DNA of 64,000 nucleotides from Bacillus sp. NTK034 (lineage in GTDB: Bacteria > Bacillota > Bacilli > Bacillales > Cytobacillaceae): assembly GCF_017303275.1 (NCBI RefSeq), contig NZ_JAFKOJ010000004.1, positions 62,001 through 126,000 on the forward strand, in the 5' to 3' direction. The first letter of the stretch is position 1. Every line of letters starts with the position of its first letter. Positions 54,684 through 62,303 of the stretch are shown piece after piece. Below the pieces are notes generated by a model, which worked only from the letters and a program-made list of their open reading frames with translations, had not been told where the DNA came from and made no database searches. The position numbers were made by a program, and so were the translations under genes.

Positions 54684-54714
54684 AAAAGGCTGAGTCCGTG
54701 AGACTCAGCCTTTT
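54684..54714 (+). terminator. terminator of the phosphodiester glycosidase gene
   Basis: AAAAGGCTGAGTC and GACTCAGCCTTTT form a perfect 13-bp stem with loop CGTGA. Confidence 0.92.
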
Positions 54715-54816
54715 CTCTGCATTTTCAGACAGGTTACCATAAATTTAATATTGTATAAATGTTTAGTATATTATAACCTTGGTTAAGGCAATATAGGGTG
54801 TAAATTGCAGAAAATT

Positions 54817-54840
54817 AGTAATTATGCTACTCTAATTACT
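54817..54840. promoter_or_regulatory. 8-bp inverted repeat, candidate operator
   Basis: AGTAATTA and TAATTACT are perfect inverted copies separated by 8 bp, lying five bp upstream of the -35 element below. The factor that might bind is unknown. Confidence 0.4.
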
Positions 54841-54844
54841 GAAA

Positions 54845-54874
54845 TTGTCCATAACTATATAAGTGCGGTATAAT
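54845..54874 (+). promoter_or_regulatory. sigma-A-type promoter of the 135-residue protein gene
   Basis: TTGTCC at 54845-54850 and TATAAT at 54869-54874 with 18 bp between them, 73 bp before the start codon. Confidence 0.6.
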
Positions 54875-54947
54875 TAAACACTAGTTTCATATATACAGAT
54901 GCGGCTGTATAATAACATCGTAACATTGGAGGGAGTATTGTTAACCA

Positions 54948-55355
54948 ATGGAACAGTCTAAAGAAATGCATGATTTATTAAGTCAATTACAGGAGAAACC
55001 TCCTAAAATTATCGGCGGTTATAAGAAGCAGGGGTGGGCTGGAAAGATCTTGGAGAAGATCAGTAATGATCCGATCGAAAAAGAAGAAGATGGCACCATT
55101 ACGGCTAAAGCCATTTTAGAAGCAAAAAATAACACCTATTATCCATCATTCCTGAACATAGATTTGTCTCAAAAAGGCAAAGTAACGGGAATCTACTTTA
55201 TTGCTGAAAATGAAGATCAATTTGATCTTATACCATTCGAAATTGGAAAAGGTTTTTTGAAAATATCAGAAGATGAGCTTTTGCCATTGAAATATAAAAC
55301 TCTTGAAAAAATAGAAGGTGACGAGTACCAGAGTAACTGGCCTTCATTTAGTTAA
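54948..55355 (+). CDS. 135-residue hypothetical cytoplasmic protein
   Basis: An acidic/basic mixed protein without signal peptide or membrane segment. It starts MEQSKEMHDLLSQLQEKPPK, with a helical N-terminus, then strands (TYYPSFLNIDLSQ, VTGIYFIAENEDQFDLI). I do not recognise the family. The ATG is 13 nt from GGAGGGAG, a slightly long spacing. It is a single gene with its own promoter and terminator among secreted-protein genes, and it is the only clearly cytoplasmic product between 38852 and 58125 other than the MBOAT membrane enzyme. Confidence 0.6.
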   Translation: MEQSKEMHDLLSQLQEKPPKIIGGYKKQGWAGKILEKISNDPIEKEEDGTITAKAILEAKNNTYYPSFLNIDLSQKGKVTGIYFIAENEDQFDLIPFEIGKGFLKISEDELLPLKYKTLEKIEGDEYQSNWPSFS

Positions 55356-55363
55356 TAAAGCTG

Positions 55364-55393
55364 CAGACTATCATATTGATGGTCTGTTTTTTT
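55364..55393 (+). terminator. terminator
   Basis: CAGACTATCA and TGATGGTCTG pair with one G-U pair around TAT, followed by TTTTTTT. Confidence 0.85.
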
Positions 55394-55453
55394 ATGCTCA
55401 TATAGTGAATTTCTACATCTTTCAGTATTATTCCCTACTATCCAACAACATTT

Positions 55454-55470
55454 TGTAATGTTTTTGTAAT
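55454..55470 (+). promoter_or_regulatory. WalR-type box upstream of the NlpC/P60 gene
   Basis: TGTAAT-GTTTT-TGTAAT is a full match to TGTWAH-N5-TGTWAH, about 130 bp before the start codon. NlpC/P60 endopeptidase genes such as lytE and cwlO are known WalR targets in B. subtilis. Confidence 0.65.
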
Positions 55471-55602
55471 ATTTTCGGGTGATTGTTATGAAAATGAAAT
55501 AGAAACTTGTCTAAATATAGGATAAAATCTATTTATCACTACTAATTACATAATTTTTAGATAATTATTATATACCAAAAGTTTCACAGGAGGATACATA
55601 CT

Positions 55603-56310
55603 ATGAAAAAAGTCTTATTTATGGCGCTGGCGTTCTTACTGGCATTGCCAATGGTCTTTACCCATAAGTCTGCAAGCGCTGCAGAAGCGAGCCCGGATAG
55701 TATTGTTAAGCTGGCAAAACAAATGCAAGGCGTTCCCTATAAATGGGGAGGTACAACTCCACAGGGGTTTGACTGCTCAGGATTTTTGACATATGTATAC
55801 AGTGAACATGGGATCAAGCTTCCAAGAACGACTGCCGATCAATATAAAACAGGAGAGTCTATCAGCAGAAGCGAACTTCTTCCTGGGGATATGGTCTTTT
55901 TTACTACATATAAGCCTGGCGCATCACATGCTGGCATTTATACAGGCGACAATAAATTTATCCATGCAGATTCCGATGACGGAATCATGATCAACAGCAT
56001 GGATATGAGCTACTATAAGAGCAGATACATAGGTGCTAAAAGAGTTGTAGCTCAGGAAAGCGTTAAGGGCATCGCTGATGCAGTTCCGGTAAAACAAGGC
56101 CAAATCGGCATGGTTTATGTGAAAAAGAAAATCAATCTTTGGCAGCGTACGGAAAATAATAAGCTAAAGATGGTGCGTATTCTAAATCCGGGCGAAAAGT
56201 ATCGTGTTTACAGTTATGATACCCAGTTTGGTGGCCAATATAACCTCGGATCCCAACTTTATATTACAAATATGGAATCCTATATCGAATATGTTCCAGT
56301 CAGCCAATAA
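55603..56310 (+). CDS. secreted NlpC/P60 endopeptidase with C-terminal GQIG domain
   Basis: A 235-residue exported protein, signal peptide cut near ASA-A (about residue 26). Residues 30-150 are an NlpC/P60 cysteine peptidase with Cys58 (GFDCSGF), His109 (ASHAGIY) and His121 (FIHADS), expected to cut gamma-D-Glu-diaminopimelate bonds in peptidoglycan. Residues about 160-235 are a shared-domain copy lacking the leading W-D-G (VKQGQIGM, INLWQR, YRVYSYD, GSQLYITNMESYIEY). The domain therefore replaces the LysM or SH3 modules usual in this family, which argues for a wall-targeting role. ATG follows AGGAGG. A WalR-type box lies upstream. Confidence 0.9.
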   Translation: MKKVLFMALAFLLALPMVFTHKSASAAEASPDSIVKLAKQMQGVPYKWGGTTPQGFDCSGFLTYVYSEHGIKLPRTTADQYKTGESISRSELLPGDMVFFTTYKPGASHAGIYTGDNKFIHADSDDGIMINSMDMSYYKSRYIGAKRVVAQESVKGIADAVPVKQGQIGMVYVKKKINLWQRTENNKLKMVRILNPGEKYRVYSYDTQFGGQYNLGSQLYITNMESYIEYVPVSQ

Positions 56311-56341
56311 TAAATTTCCAAAATACGGTTAATAATCTATT

Positions 56342-56380
56342 AAACTCTTGTTATAATTATGATAGCAAGAGTTTTTATTT
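56342..56380 (+). terminator. terminator of the NlpC/P60 gene
   Basis: AAACTCTTG and CAAGAGTTT form a 9-bp stem with a 15-nt loop, followed by TTATTTT. Confidence 0.7.
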
Positions 56381-56397
56381 TGTAGGAGGATGCAATT

Positions 56398-58125
56398 TTG
56401 TCTATTAAAAAAGGTTTAAAAGTACTATTGTCCACGTCACTCATAATCCCGGCTGCTGCAGTTATTAATGTCAGCGATACAGAAGCAGCCTCTATAGCGC
56501 AAATTGAAAGTGCTGTTCAGAAGTCTATTTCAACTTCTCAAATTTTAAGAAGAGCATGTTCAATCGAATGGGCTGGAGACGGTATAACCAGGCCATATGC
56601 GGAATATAATGCAGCTAAAAAAGCTTACAGTGAAGCTGTTAAGCTAGTTAATACCTTAGGCTCGAGCAAAAAGCAGACATATCTAGCGAAGTTGGATGAA
56701 AGTCAGCTTCAGATCAAGCGTGCTGTTTATTATATTGATGCCATCTCTGCCGGGAAAAAAATTGAGGCTAAGAAGCACTTTTTACAAAGTCAGCTTGAAC
56801 AAGGTATCCTTTCAGATGACACAGTTAAGGCTTATCATGAGCTTTCATATGAAATTAAGAAACAAGCGGCTCTTTTGGATCCAGTCTATGGTAAAACCAC
56901 AAGGGAAGCCATTCGGGCAAATTTCAAAGAATCTGCAGAGGCATTAAGAGATGAACTTAGCTATTCAGTAACTGTTAAAATGGCTCTCAACCAGGCATCA
57001 GCTTCATTGGCCAAAGGGCAAAATGACGAAGTGTTAAAAGAAGCCAAGAAGATCTTGATGTTCTTAGAGGTAACCCCTCAGGAGACATATAAAAAGCAAT
57101 TGCGCATAGAGTGGGATGCCATTAAAGGGGAAATTCCTGAAAGCATAAAAGATGCTGAATACAAGGAACTTTACCTTCTTAACGAGCAGCTTCACGAGCT
57201 CCGTGAACTTGTAAAGCCGGGTGTTTCTGATGTGAAAGTGCCTGTTTTATATGATTCGGTTTCGAAGCTGAGCCAGGATATTAACAATCCTGCTTCCAAA
57301 CAGATGTTTACTGATGCCATTAAAAGTGAAATGAAACAGCTGCAAATGCCAATCGAAGATTTAAAATATCTGCTGACAACAAAAGCAGCTGCAGCCGGCA
57401 TTCCGCCCGAGTTGGTGAAAGCGATCGCTATAACAGAAAATGGCGCATTTCAGCAATTCACTGAGCGTGGGGAAGTATTCAAAAGCCCGGATAATGGATA
57501 TGGAATCATGCAGGTTACACCGCTTGATGAGCATGATGACCGCTATGATTGGGAAAAAGCCAAATATGATATTGGCATAAACATTGAAACCGGTATTCAA
57601 ATTTTATTGGAAAAATGGAGTTATGCTGGCTCCAGAATTCCTGTTGTAAACGATGGGGATAAAGAGGTACTGGAAGATTGGTATTTTGCCATAATGGCTT
57701 ATAATGGCCTTTCTAAATTTAATGATCCTAATTTCTCGGAGGATCCATATCAATTAAAGGTATTCAATAATATCAGCAAGTGGGCCCAGGTGAATGCTGA
57801 AGTAATCAATAAGGATGATTTAGAAATCTCCTATAACCCATCGACTGGACAGGCGATTTTCAGCGGCAAAATGAATTATAAAACTGACAAACAAACGCCA
57901 TCTACTCAGCTATTTAAAAAAGGGGACAGCATCGTCATTTCTGGAGCTGCAACATTCCGTGATAAACCTTCAACTGCAGGAACTGGAACTTCACTTGCAA
58001 AGGGCACGCGCATTACGATTCTGAATGGCCCTATTGAAGATAACAATAAATACAACCTATTCAGCTGGTACAAAGTCTCAGTTAATGGAAAAGAAGGCTA
58101 TGTAGCATCGGTTGGGCTGAAATAA
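56398..58125 (+). CDS. secreted lysozyme-like protein with N-terminal helical domain and SH3 domain
   Basis: A 575-residue exported protein, signal peptide ending near TEA-A (about residue 30). Residues 50-240 form the helical domain shared with the proteins at 24462 and 38852 (RAVYYIDAISAGKK, TVKAYHELSYEIKKQA, VYGKTTREAI). Residues about 325-450 look like a transglycosylase/lysozyme-fold domain: AIAITENGAFQQF with a candidate catalytic Glu, GYGIMQVTP and FAIMAYNGL, the SLT-type G-Y-x-Q-x and A-Y-N-G motifs. Residues 510-575 are an SH3-type module (FRDKPSTAGTG, WYKVSVNGKEGYV). The TTG start follows TAGGAGGATG. It likely cleaves or remodels peptidoglycan. Confidence 0.85.
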   Translation: MSIKKGLKVLLSTSLIIPAAAVINVSDTEAASIAQIESAVQKSISTSQILRRACSIEWAGDGITRPYAEYNAAKKAYSEAVKLVNTLGSSKKQTYLAKLDESQLQIKRAVYYIDAISAGKKIEAKKHFLQSQLEQGILSDDTVKAYHELSYEIKKQAALLDPVYGKTTREAIRANFKESAEALRDELSYSVTVKMALNQASASLAKGQNDEVLKEAKKILMFLEVTPQETYKKQLRIEWDAIKGEIPESIKDAEYKELYLLNEQLHELRELVKPGVSDVKVPVLYDSVSKLSQDINNPASKQMFTDAIKSEMKQLQMPIEDLKYLLTTKAAAAGIPPELVKAIAITENGAFQQFTERGEVFKSPDNGYGIMQVTPLDEHDDRYDWEKAKYDIGINIETGIQILLEKWSYAGSRIPVVNDGDKEVLEDWYFAIMAYNGLSKFNDPNFSEDPYQLKVFNNISKWAQVNAEVINKDDLEISYNPSTGQAIFSGKMNYKTDKQTPSTQLFKKGDSIVISGAATFRDKPSTAGTGTSLAKGTRITILNGPIEDNNKYNLFSWYKVSVNGKEGYVASVGLK

Positions 58126-58137
58126 TTATTTAATTAG

Positions 58138-58162
58138 AGGTTCCCTTTTGGGAGCCTTTTTT
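58138..58162 (+). terminator. terminator of the lysozyme-like gene
   Basis: AGGTTCCC and GGGAGCCT pair around TTTT with one G-U pair, followed by six T residues counting the stem end. Confidence 0.82.
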
Positions 58163-58191
58163 GATGGGGTGAGAAGTACGTATATGAAGTA

Positions 58192-58549
58192 TGCAAATTG
58201 GAGGAGGACTGCTGCAAAAAGAATGATGTATCTTGCAAATAGAGTATGCCATCTTGCAAATAGAGTGATAAATTTGCAAATAGAGAAGGGGAATCTGCAA
58301 ATAGTATCCTCCGTTCTGCAAATAGAAAGGCAATCTGCATATTGAATCCAAAACATGCAAATAGAATATGCCATCTTGCAAAAAGAATGATAAATTTGCA
58401 AATAGAGCGGTGGAACCAGCAAATAGTAATCGGCGTTCAGCAGATAGAAAGGCAGACTGCGACTCTAATTAAATAACTGCAAATAGAATGAGCCAACCTG
58501 CAAATAGAATCATAAAGCTGCAAATAGACCTGGGAAACCTGCAAATAGA
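58192..58549. repeat. TGCAAATAGA array, about 21-bp period, about 18 units
   Basis: Units start at 58192, 58213, 58234, 58255, 58275, 58296, 58317, 58336, 58356, 58377, 58397, 58418, 58439, 58458, 58478, 58499, 58519 and 58540; all steps are 19-21 bp. The core is TGCAAATAGA; between cores the 11-bp spacers vary but some recur (AGTATGCCATCT, GTGATAAATT), showing duplication of blocks. Two further TGCAA/CGCAAATA traces occur at 58606 and 58614. The array is not coding and has no CRISPR-like proportions. Confidence 0.9.
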
Positions 58550-58639
58550 ATCCCGCATCACTTCAATCAGGATGTATCACAAGAAAGAAAAATGCCCAAA
58601 TTCTTTGCAACTCCGCAAATAAATAGATTAACAAATACA

Positions 58640-58671
58640 AAATCCCCATTCCACTTCCGGAACGGGGATTT
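58640..58671 (-). terminator. leftward terminator of slaP-secA2
   Basis: AAATCCCCATTCC (58640-58652) and GGAACGGGGATTT (58659-58671) form a 13-bp stem with one mismatch; leftward it is followed by TTGTATTTGTT. Confidence 0.7.
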
Positions 58672-58676
58672 CATTC

Positions 58677-59570
58677 TTATTTTTTCTGAGGCGGATAAAC
58701 CTTCCACTTGGATAAATCCGGCTGCTGTTTTTGAACCAGCTCTTTTGGAAAGATAAAAGTCCAAGGCTTGCTTGTGTTGGCCTTTACTTCGAATTTCTCA
58801 AGTTTGAAGCCCCCCTGGCAGATAATATCTCCTGCAGCGTCCTCAACGATGAGAGGAATTTGTTCCAGCTGGATATTTTTTTCGCTGCCATTTCGAATTA
58901 GGACCGTAACAGCTAAATTACCCTCACTTCCATGCTTGGCTTCTATTCCCATGAAGTTTACTTCGCCAGGAGATAGAGCTGGTAAGGAAGCAACCATTTT
59001 CTCCAGATGTTCCTTTTGGGCAGGGGAGATTTGATTTTCCCAGCTTTCTTCAAGATCGAGCTGGTGGACAGCTGCTGATTTTTTCAATTCAAAGGCTATC
59101 TTCCAGCCTTCTTCAGGGATCCTATCAACTAGCTTATCTTCAGATGAGAAGAGGAAGCGCCATGGGCGTGAGGTCATCGATGGAAGCTCATCCATGCCAT
59201 CAAGCTCAAATTGCTTCTTCGCAATTGCCTGTCCATTTTCGTCCAATAAAAGGAGGTCAACCGCCTCGAAACGAATGGCTTTAGGCAGTGTATTCCTTAA
59301 AATGGCGACTACCACAAATCCTTCATCAAAATTAATTAGTTTTATGCCATTAATGGCAATTTGGTTTGGCTTTAGCAAAGGAAGCTGCTGGTGTTTGAAT
59401 TGATAGACATATTTCTCCTGACTGGTGAGCTCCCAGTCAGGATGAAATGATAATGTTGTTTTTAAAAGGCCGTCCTGATCATCAGCATTAACATCGTTTT
59501 GCTGCTGTTCTTGCAGCTGATCCTGTTCAGGTGTTTTCTCTTTTTTTGTCTTTCTTTTAAATAAAGCCAT
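58677..59570 (-). CDS. slaP: accessory Sec system S-layer assembly protein (SLAP-type)
   Basis: A 297-residue soluble protein with no signal peptide. After a basic start (ALFKRKTKKEKTPEQ) and a Gln/Asp linker it holds two related domains: about 50-165 (INGIKLINFDEGFVVVAILRN, shown as a region; SRPWRFLFSSEDKL) and 185-295 (VNFMGIEAKHGSEGNLAVTVLIRN, region; SKPWTFIFPKEL). The duplication, with the paired S-x-P-W-x-F-x-F motifs, is what I know of the SLAP_DUP proteins encoded with secA2 in the B. anthracis group, where SlaP helps SecA2 secrete S-layer proteins. It lies 21 bp after secA2 in the same operon. ATG follows GAGGGGG. Confidence 0.82.
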   Translation of the reverse strand: MALFKRKTKKEKTPEQDQLQEQQQNDVNADDQDGLLKTTLSFHPDWELTSQEKYVYQFKHQQLPLLKPNQIAINGIKLINFDEGFVVVAILRNTLPKAIRFEAVDLLLLDENGQAIAKKQFELDGMDELPSMTSRPWRFLFSSEDKLVDRIPEEGWKIAFELKKSAAVHQLDLEESWENQISPAQKEHLEKMVASLPALSPGEVNFMGIEAKHGSEGNLAVTVLIRNGSEKNIQLEQIPLIVEDAAGDIICQGGFKLEKFEVKANTSKPWTFIFPKELVQKQQPDLSKWKVYPPQKK

Positions 59571-59591
59571 TCTTTTAAGTTCCCCCTCGAA

Positions 59592-61961
59592 TTACTCTTC
59601 TGAAGCCTGGAATTGGCTTTTAAGATATTCGATAAATCGCAGGCTGATCCCTGATTCGATTTCGAACATCAGTCGATTGAATTCGGCTAGTGCCTCGTTT
59701 TCAAGAAGGCGGTAAGGGTCTTCTTGTCCATAGCCTCGCAGGTGGATGCCGTCTTTAATAATCGTCATGACTTCCAGGTGCTGAATCCAGTTCGCGTCAA
59801 TCAGCTGCAGCATAAATCTTTGCAGCTGATTTCCCAGCTCTGCCTCTTCCTGAAGGGAAAGAATCTGATTCTCAAGCTCTGCATATTCCTTCATGACCAA
59901 ATCAGTTATCTCTTCTTTTTCTTTATCCTGAAGATCTTGCAGGCTGATATTGAACTGAATAAATACAAAGCTAAGCCCTTCTAAAAGGCCATTTAGATTC
60001 CATTCTCCGGTTGCAATGCCTTCAATGCAGTATTTATCAATGATTTGCAATAGATATTTTTTGATATAGCTTGTTACTTCAGGGAATGTCTCACTCGCTT
60101 CAGCCTTTAATAGCCTGTCTCTCATAGAATAGATGACTTTGCTTTGGCGGTCGATAACATCATCAAGCTTCAGCAAATGGCTTCTGGATGAATGGTGAGC
60201 ATGTTCAACCGTTTCCTGAACGCGGCGTATAAATTTATTCGGATCAGGAGATAAAATAAGGCCCTCCTCATTCGTTTTAATCTTTTTCAGGTATTTTTCC
60301 ATTTCATCCGGGTCATAGTTTATAAATAAATCGTCATCAAGTGAAACAATGAACTTCGAGGAGCCAGTGTCTCCCTGTCTTCCGGAACGTCCCCGCAGCT
60401 GCATATCGATTCTCATGCTTTCATGACGCTCTGTCCCGATAATATGAAGTCCGCCCAACTCTTTGACACCTTCGCCAAGCAAAATATCTGTGCCGCGGCC
60501 GGCCATGTTGGTTGCAATCATCACCTGGCCTTTTTGGCCTGCTAGTGAAATGATGCGAGCTTCATCTTCCTCAGTCTTAGCATTGAGGATATGATGCTTA
60601 ATGCCATGTTTTTTAAGCTGGTCAGACAGTTTTTCAGACTGCTCAATTGAAGTTGTTCCTATTAGAATAGGTCTGCCTAATTCATGGAGCGTCTTAACTT
60701 CTCCGATAATTCTATTAATCTTGGATTGATAATCTTTAAAGATCAAATCATCTTCGTCAATGCGCTGTATCGGTTTATTTGTAGGTATTGTTACCACTTT
60801 TAAATTATAGGTTTCCAAAAATTCCTGCTTGGATGGAGTTGCGCTTCCGGTCATTCCGGCAAGAGTTCCATACATCCGGAAGTAATTTTGAATGGTAATG
60901 GTCGCCTGTGTTTCATTTTCTTCCGTAACCTCAAGGCCTTCCTTGGCTTCCAATGCCTGATGCAGGCCTTCACTAAAGGTTCTGCCTTCCATTATTCTGC
61001 CGGTAAATTTGTCTATCAGGACAATTTTCCCGTCTTTTACGATATAATCAACATCCTTCTTCATCACCACAAATGCGCGTAAAGACTGCATAACGTTATG
61101 AAGGAGATCCTGATGCTCGGCATCATATAAGTTTTCAATGCCAAAAGCAGCTTCTATTTTATAAGCGCCCTCATCTTTTAAATAAATTTGTTTTGTTTCA
61201 GGATAAAATTCATATTCGGCATCGGCCTTAAATGATTTAATCAGGTCGGCAGTAATGTAGAATAATTCAGCTCCAAGACTTGATTTGTTGGCTATGATCA
61301 GTGGAGTGCGTGCTTCATCGATTAAGATGCTGTCAATTTCATCGACGATGGCATAATGAAGCTTTTTTTGCACTTTTTGATTCATGTCATAAACCATATT
61401 ATCCCTTAGATAATCAAAGCCGAACTCATTTCCGGTTCCGTATGTAATATGAGCGGAATAAGCTTCTTTCTTTTCTTCAGGAGACATTTGCGAGACGTTC
61501 AAACCGACTTTGAGCCCCAGAAATTCATGTACCTTTCCCATTTGTTCAAAATCGCGTCTTGCCAGATATTCATTGGCAGTAATGATATGAACACCTTTGC
61601 CTTCAAGAGCATGAAGATAGCTTGGAAGTGTGGAAACGAGTGTTTTACCTTCACCAGTCTGCATTTCCGCAATGCTTCCTTCATGAAGGACAAAACCGCC
61701 GATCAGCTGAACATCATAATGCCTTAGTCCTAAAACACGTTTTGCTGCCTCTCTGACAACAGTGAAAGCTTCTATTTTTATATCCTCAAGTGACTTGCCC
61801 TGTTTTATATCTTCCATAAATATCGCTGTTTTTTCCCGCAGTTCTTCATCAGATAGCTTTTGGATCTCTTTTTCCCTGCTGTTTACAGCATCGGATAATT
61901 TTGACAGTCTTTTGATATCACGGGTGGAATCACTGAGCATCATTTTAACCTTCGTTAGCAT
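59592..61961 (-). CDS. secA2: accessory Sec translocase ATPase SecA2
   Basis: A 789-residue SecA homologue. [11 protein letters not shown] (Walker A) near residue 100, [17 protein letters not shown] (DEAD motif region), [14 protein letters not shown] and [13 protein letters not shown] (helicase motifs V and VI) are present. It is shorter than housekeeping SecA (about 840) and ends [10 protein letters not shown], without the C-terminal linker and Cys-rich zinc motif, as expected of SecA2. It is cotranscribed with slaP. In related bacilli SecA2 exports S-layer and autolysin-type proteins. The nearby WDG-domain and helical-domain proteins are the natural candidate substrates here. ATG follows GAGGCG. 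Confidence 0.93.
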   Translation of the reverse strand: MLTKVKMMLSDSTRDIKRLSKLSDAVNSREKEIQKLSDEELREKTAIFMEDIKQGKSLEDIKIEAFTVVREAAKRVLGLRHYDVQLIGGFVLHEGSIAEMQTGEGKTLVSTLPSYLHALEGKGVHIITANEYLARRDFEQMGKVHEFLGLKVGLNVSQMSPEEKKEAYSAHITYGTGNEFGFDYLRDNMVYDMNQKVQKKLHYAIVDEIDSILIDEARTPLIIANKSSLGAELFYITADLIKSFKADAEYEFYPETKQIYLKDEGAYKIEAAFGIENLYDAEHQDLLHNVMQSLRAFVVMKKDVDYIVKDGKIVLIDKFTGRIMEGRTFSEGLHQALEAKEGLEVTEENETQATITIQNYFRMYGTLAGMTGSATPSKQEFLETYNLKVVTIPTNKPIQRIDEDDLIFKDYQSKINRIIGEVKTLHELGRPILIGTTSIEQSEKLSDQLKKHGIKHHILNAKTEEDEARIISLAGQKGQVMIATNMAGRGTDILLGEGVKELGGLHIIGTERHESMRIDMQLRGRSGRQGDTGSSKFIVSLDDDLFINYDPDEMEKYLKKIKTNEEGLILSPDPNKFIRRVQETVEHAHHSSRSHLLKLDDVIDRQSKVIYSMRDRLLKAEASETFPEVTSYIKKYLLQIIDKYCIEGIATGEWNLNGLLEGLSFVFIQFNISLQDLQDKEKEEITDLVMKEYAELENQILSLQEEAELGNQLQRFMLQLIDANWIQHLEVMTIIKDGIHLRGYGQEDPYRLLENEALAEFNRLMFEIESGISLRFIEYLKSQFQASEE

Positions 61962-62303
61962 ACTTTTCGCCTCAATTTCCAGTAAATATTGACCTAGTCG
62001 AATTATATCATATTGGGCATATTTTTGTTGAAGTGGAAGATATTTCTAGTATAATTGTAGAATAATAGAACAGGCTGTGTAACTTTTCTGGAAATGCCCT
62101 CGTCTATTTATTATGCGGAAAGGAGAGTGGATTAATAACCGTTAAATCGGGAATAGAGGGAATGCGATCAAATTAATATGGTTTCCATCAAATATAATAA
62201 ATATACCTTCCAATTAAAAAAACATTGCGTATTTAAAGATATGTGTTACGATATTCATGATTAAGCTAACAATAAAACTAACCTCTGCAAAAGGTGATGA
62301 TGA
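61962..62303. other. divergent region between secA2 and tagO
   Basis: The 342-bp AT-rich gap carries the secA2 promoter (a leftward TATAAT near 62010) and, at its right end, the tagO promoter. A GGAAAGGAGAG ribosome-site-like string near 62115 is followed by an immediate stop, so no small gene is supported. I see no repeat or riboswitch. Confidence 0.5.
62225..62252 (+). promoter_or_regulatory. probable promoter of tagO
   Basis: TTGCGT at 62225-62230 and TACGAT at 62247-62252 are 16 bp apart, about 50 bp before the start codon. Both hexamers are imperfect. Confidence 0.4.

Larger units (their letters stand above)
58126..58676. other. 551-bp intergenic region dominated by a periodic array
   Basis: Between two convergent genes lie the terminator of the lysozyme-like gene, an array of about 18 TGCAAATAGA-type units, and the leftward terminator of slaP. 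Frames of up to 98 codons run leftward through the array only because its 21-bp period is a multiple of three. They have repetitive products and no ribosome site. Confidence 0.75.

Noticed and set aside
58126-58422. Leftward frames of 68-98 codons with Cys/Ile/Phe-rich repetitive products
   Set aside because: They exist because the TGCAAATAGA array has a 21-bp period, a multiple of three, which repeats the same open heptad in several frames. There is no ribosome site and the product is low-complexity.
58192-58549. CRISPR array
   Set aside because: The conserved unit is only about 10 bp, the variable part about 11 bp, spacers themselves recur, and no cas gene is near.
62106-62140. Small leader gene before tagO
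   Set aside because: A good ribosome-site-like string (GGAAAGGAGAG) is followed by GTG-GAT-TAA, which stops after two codons.
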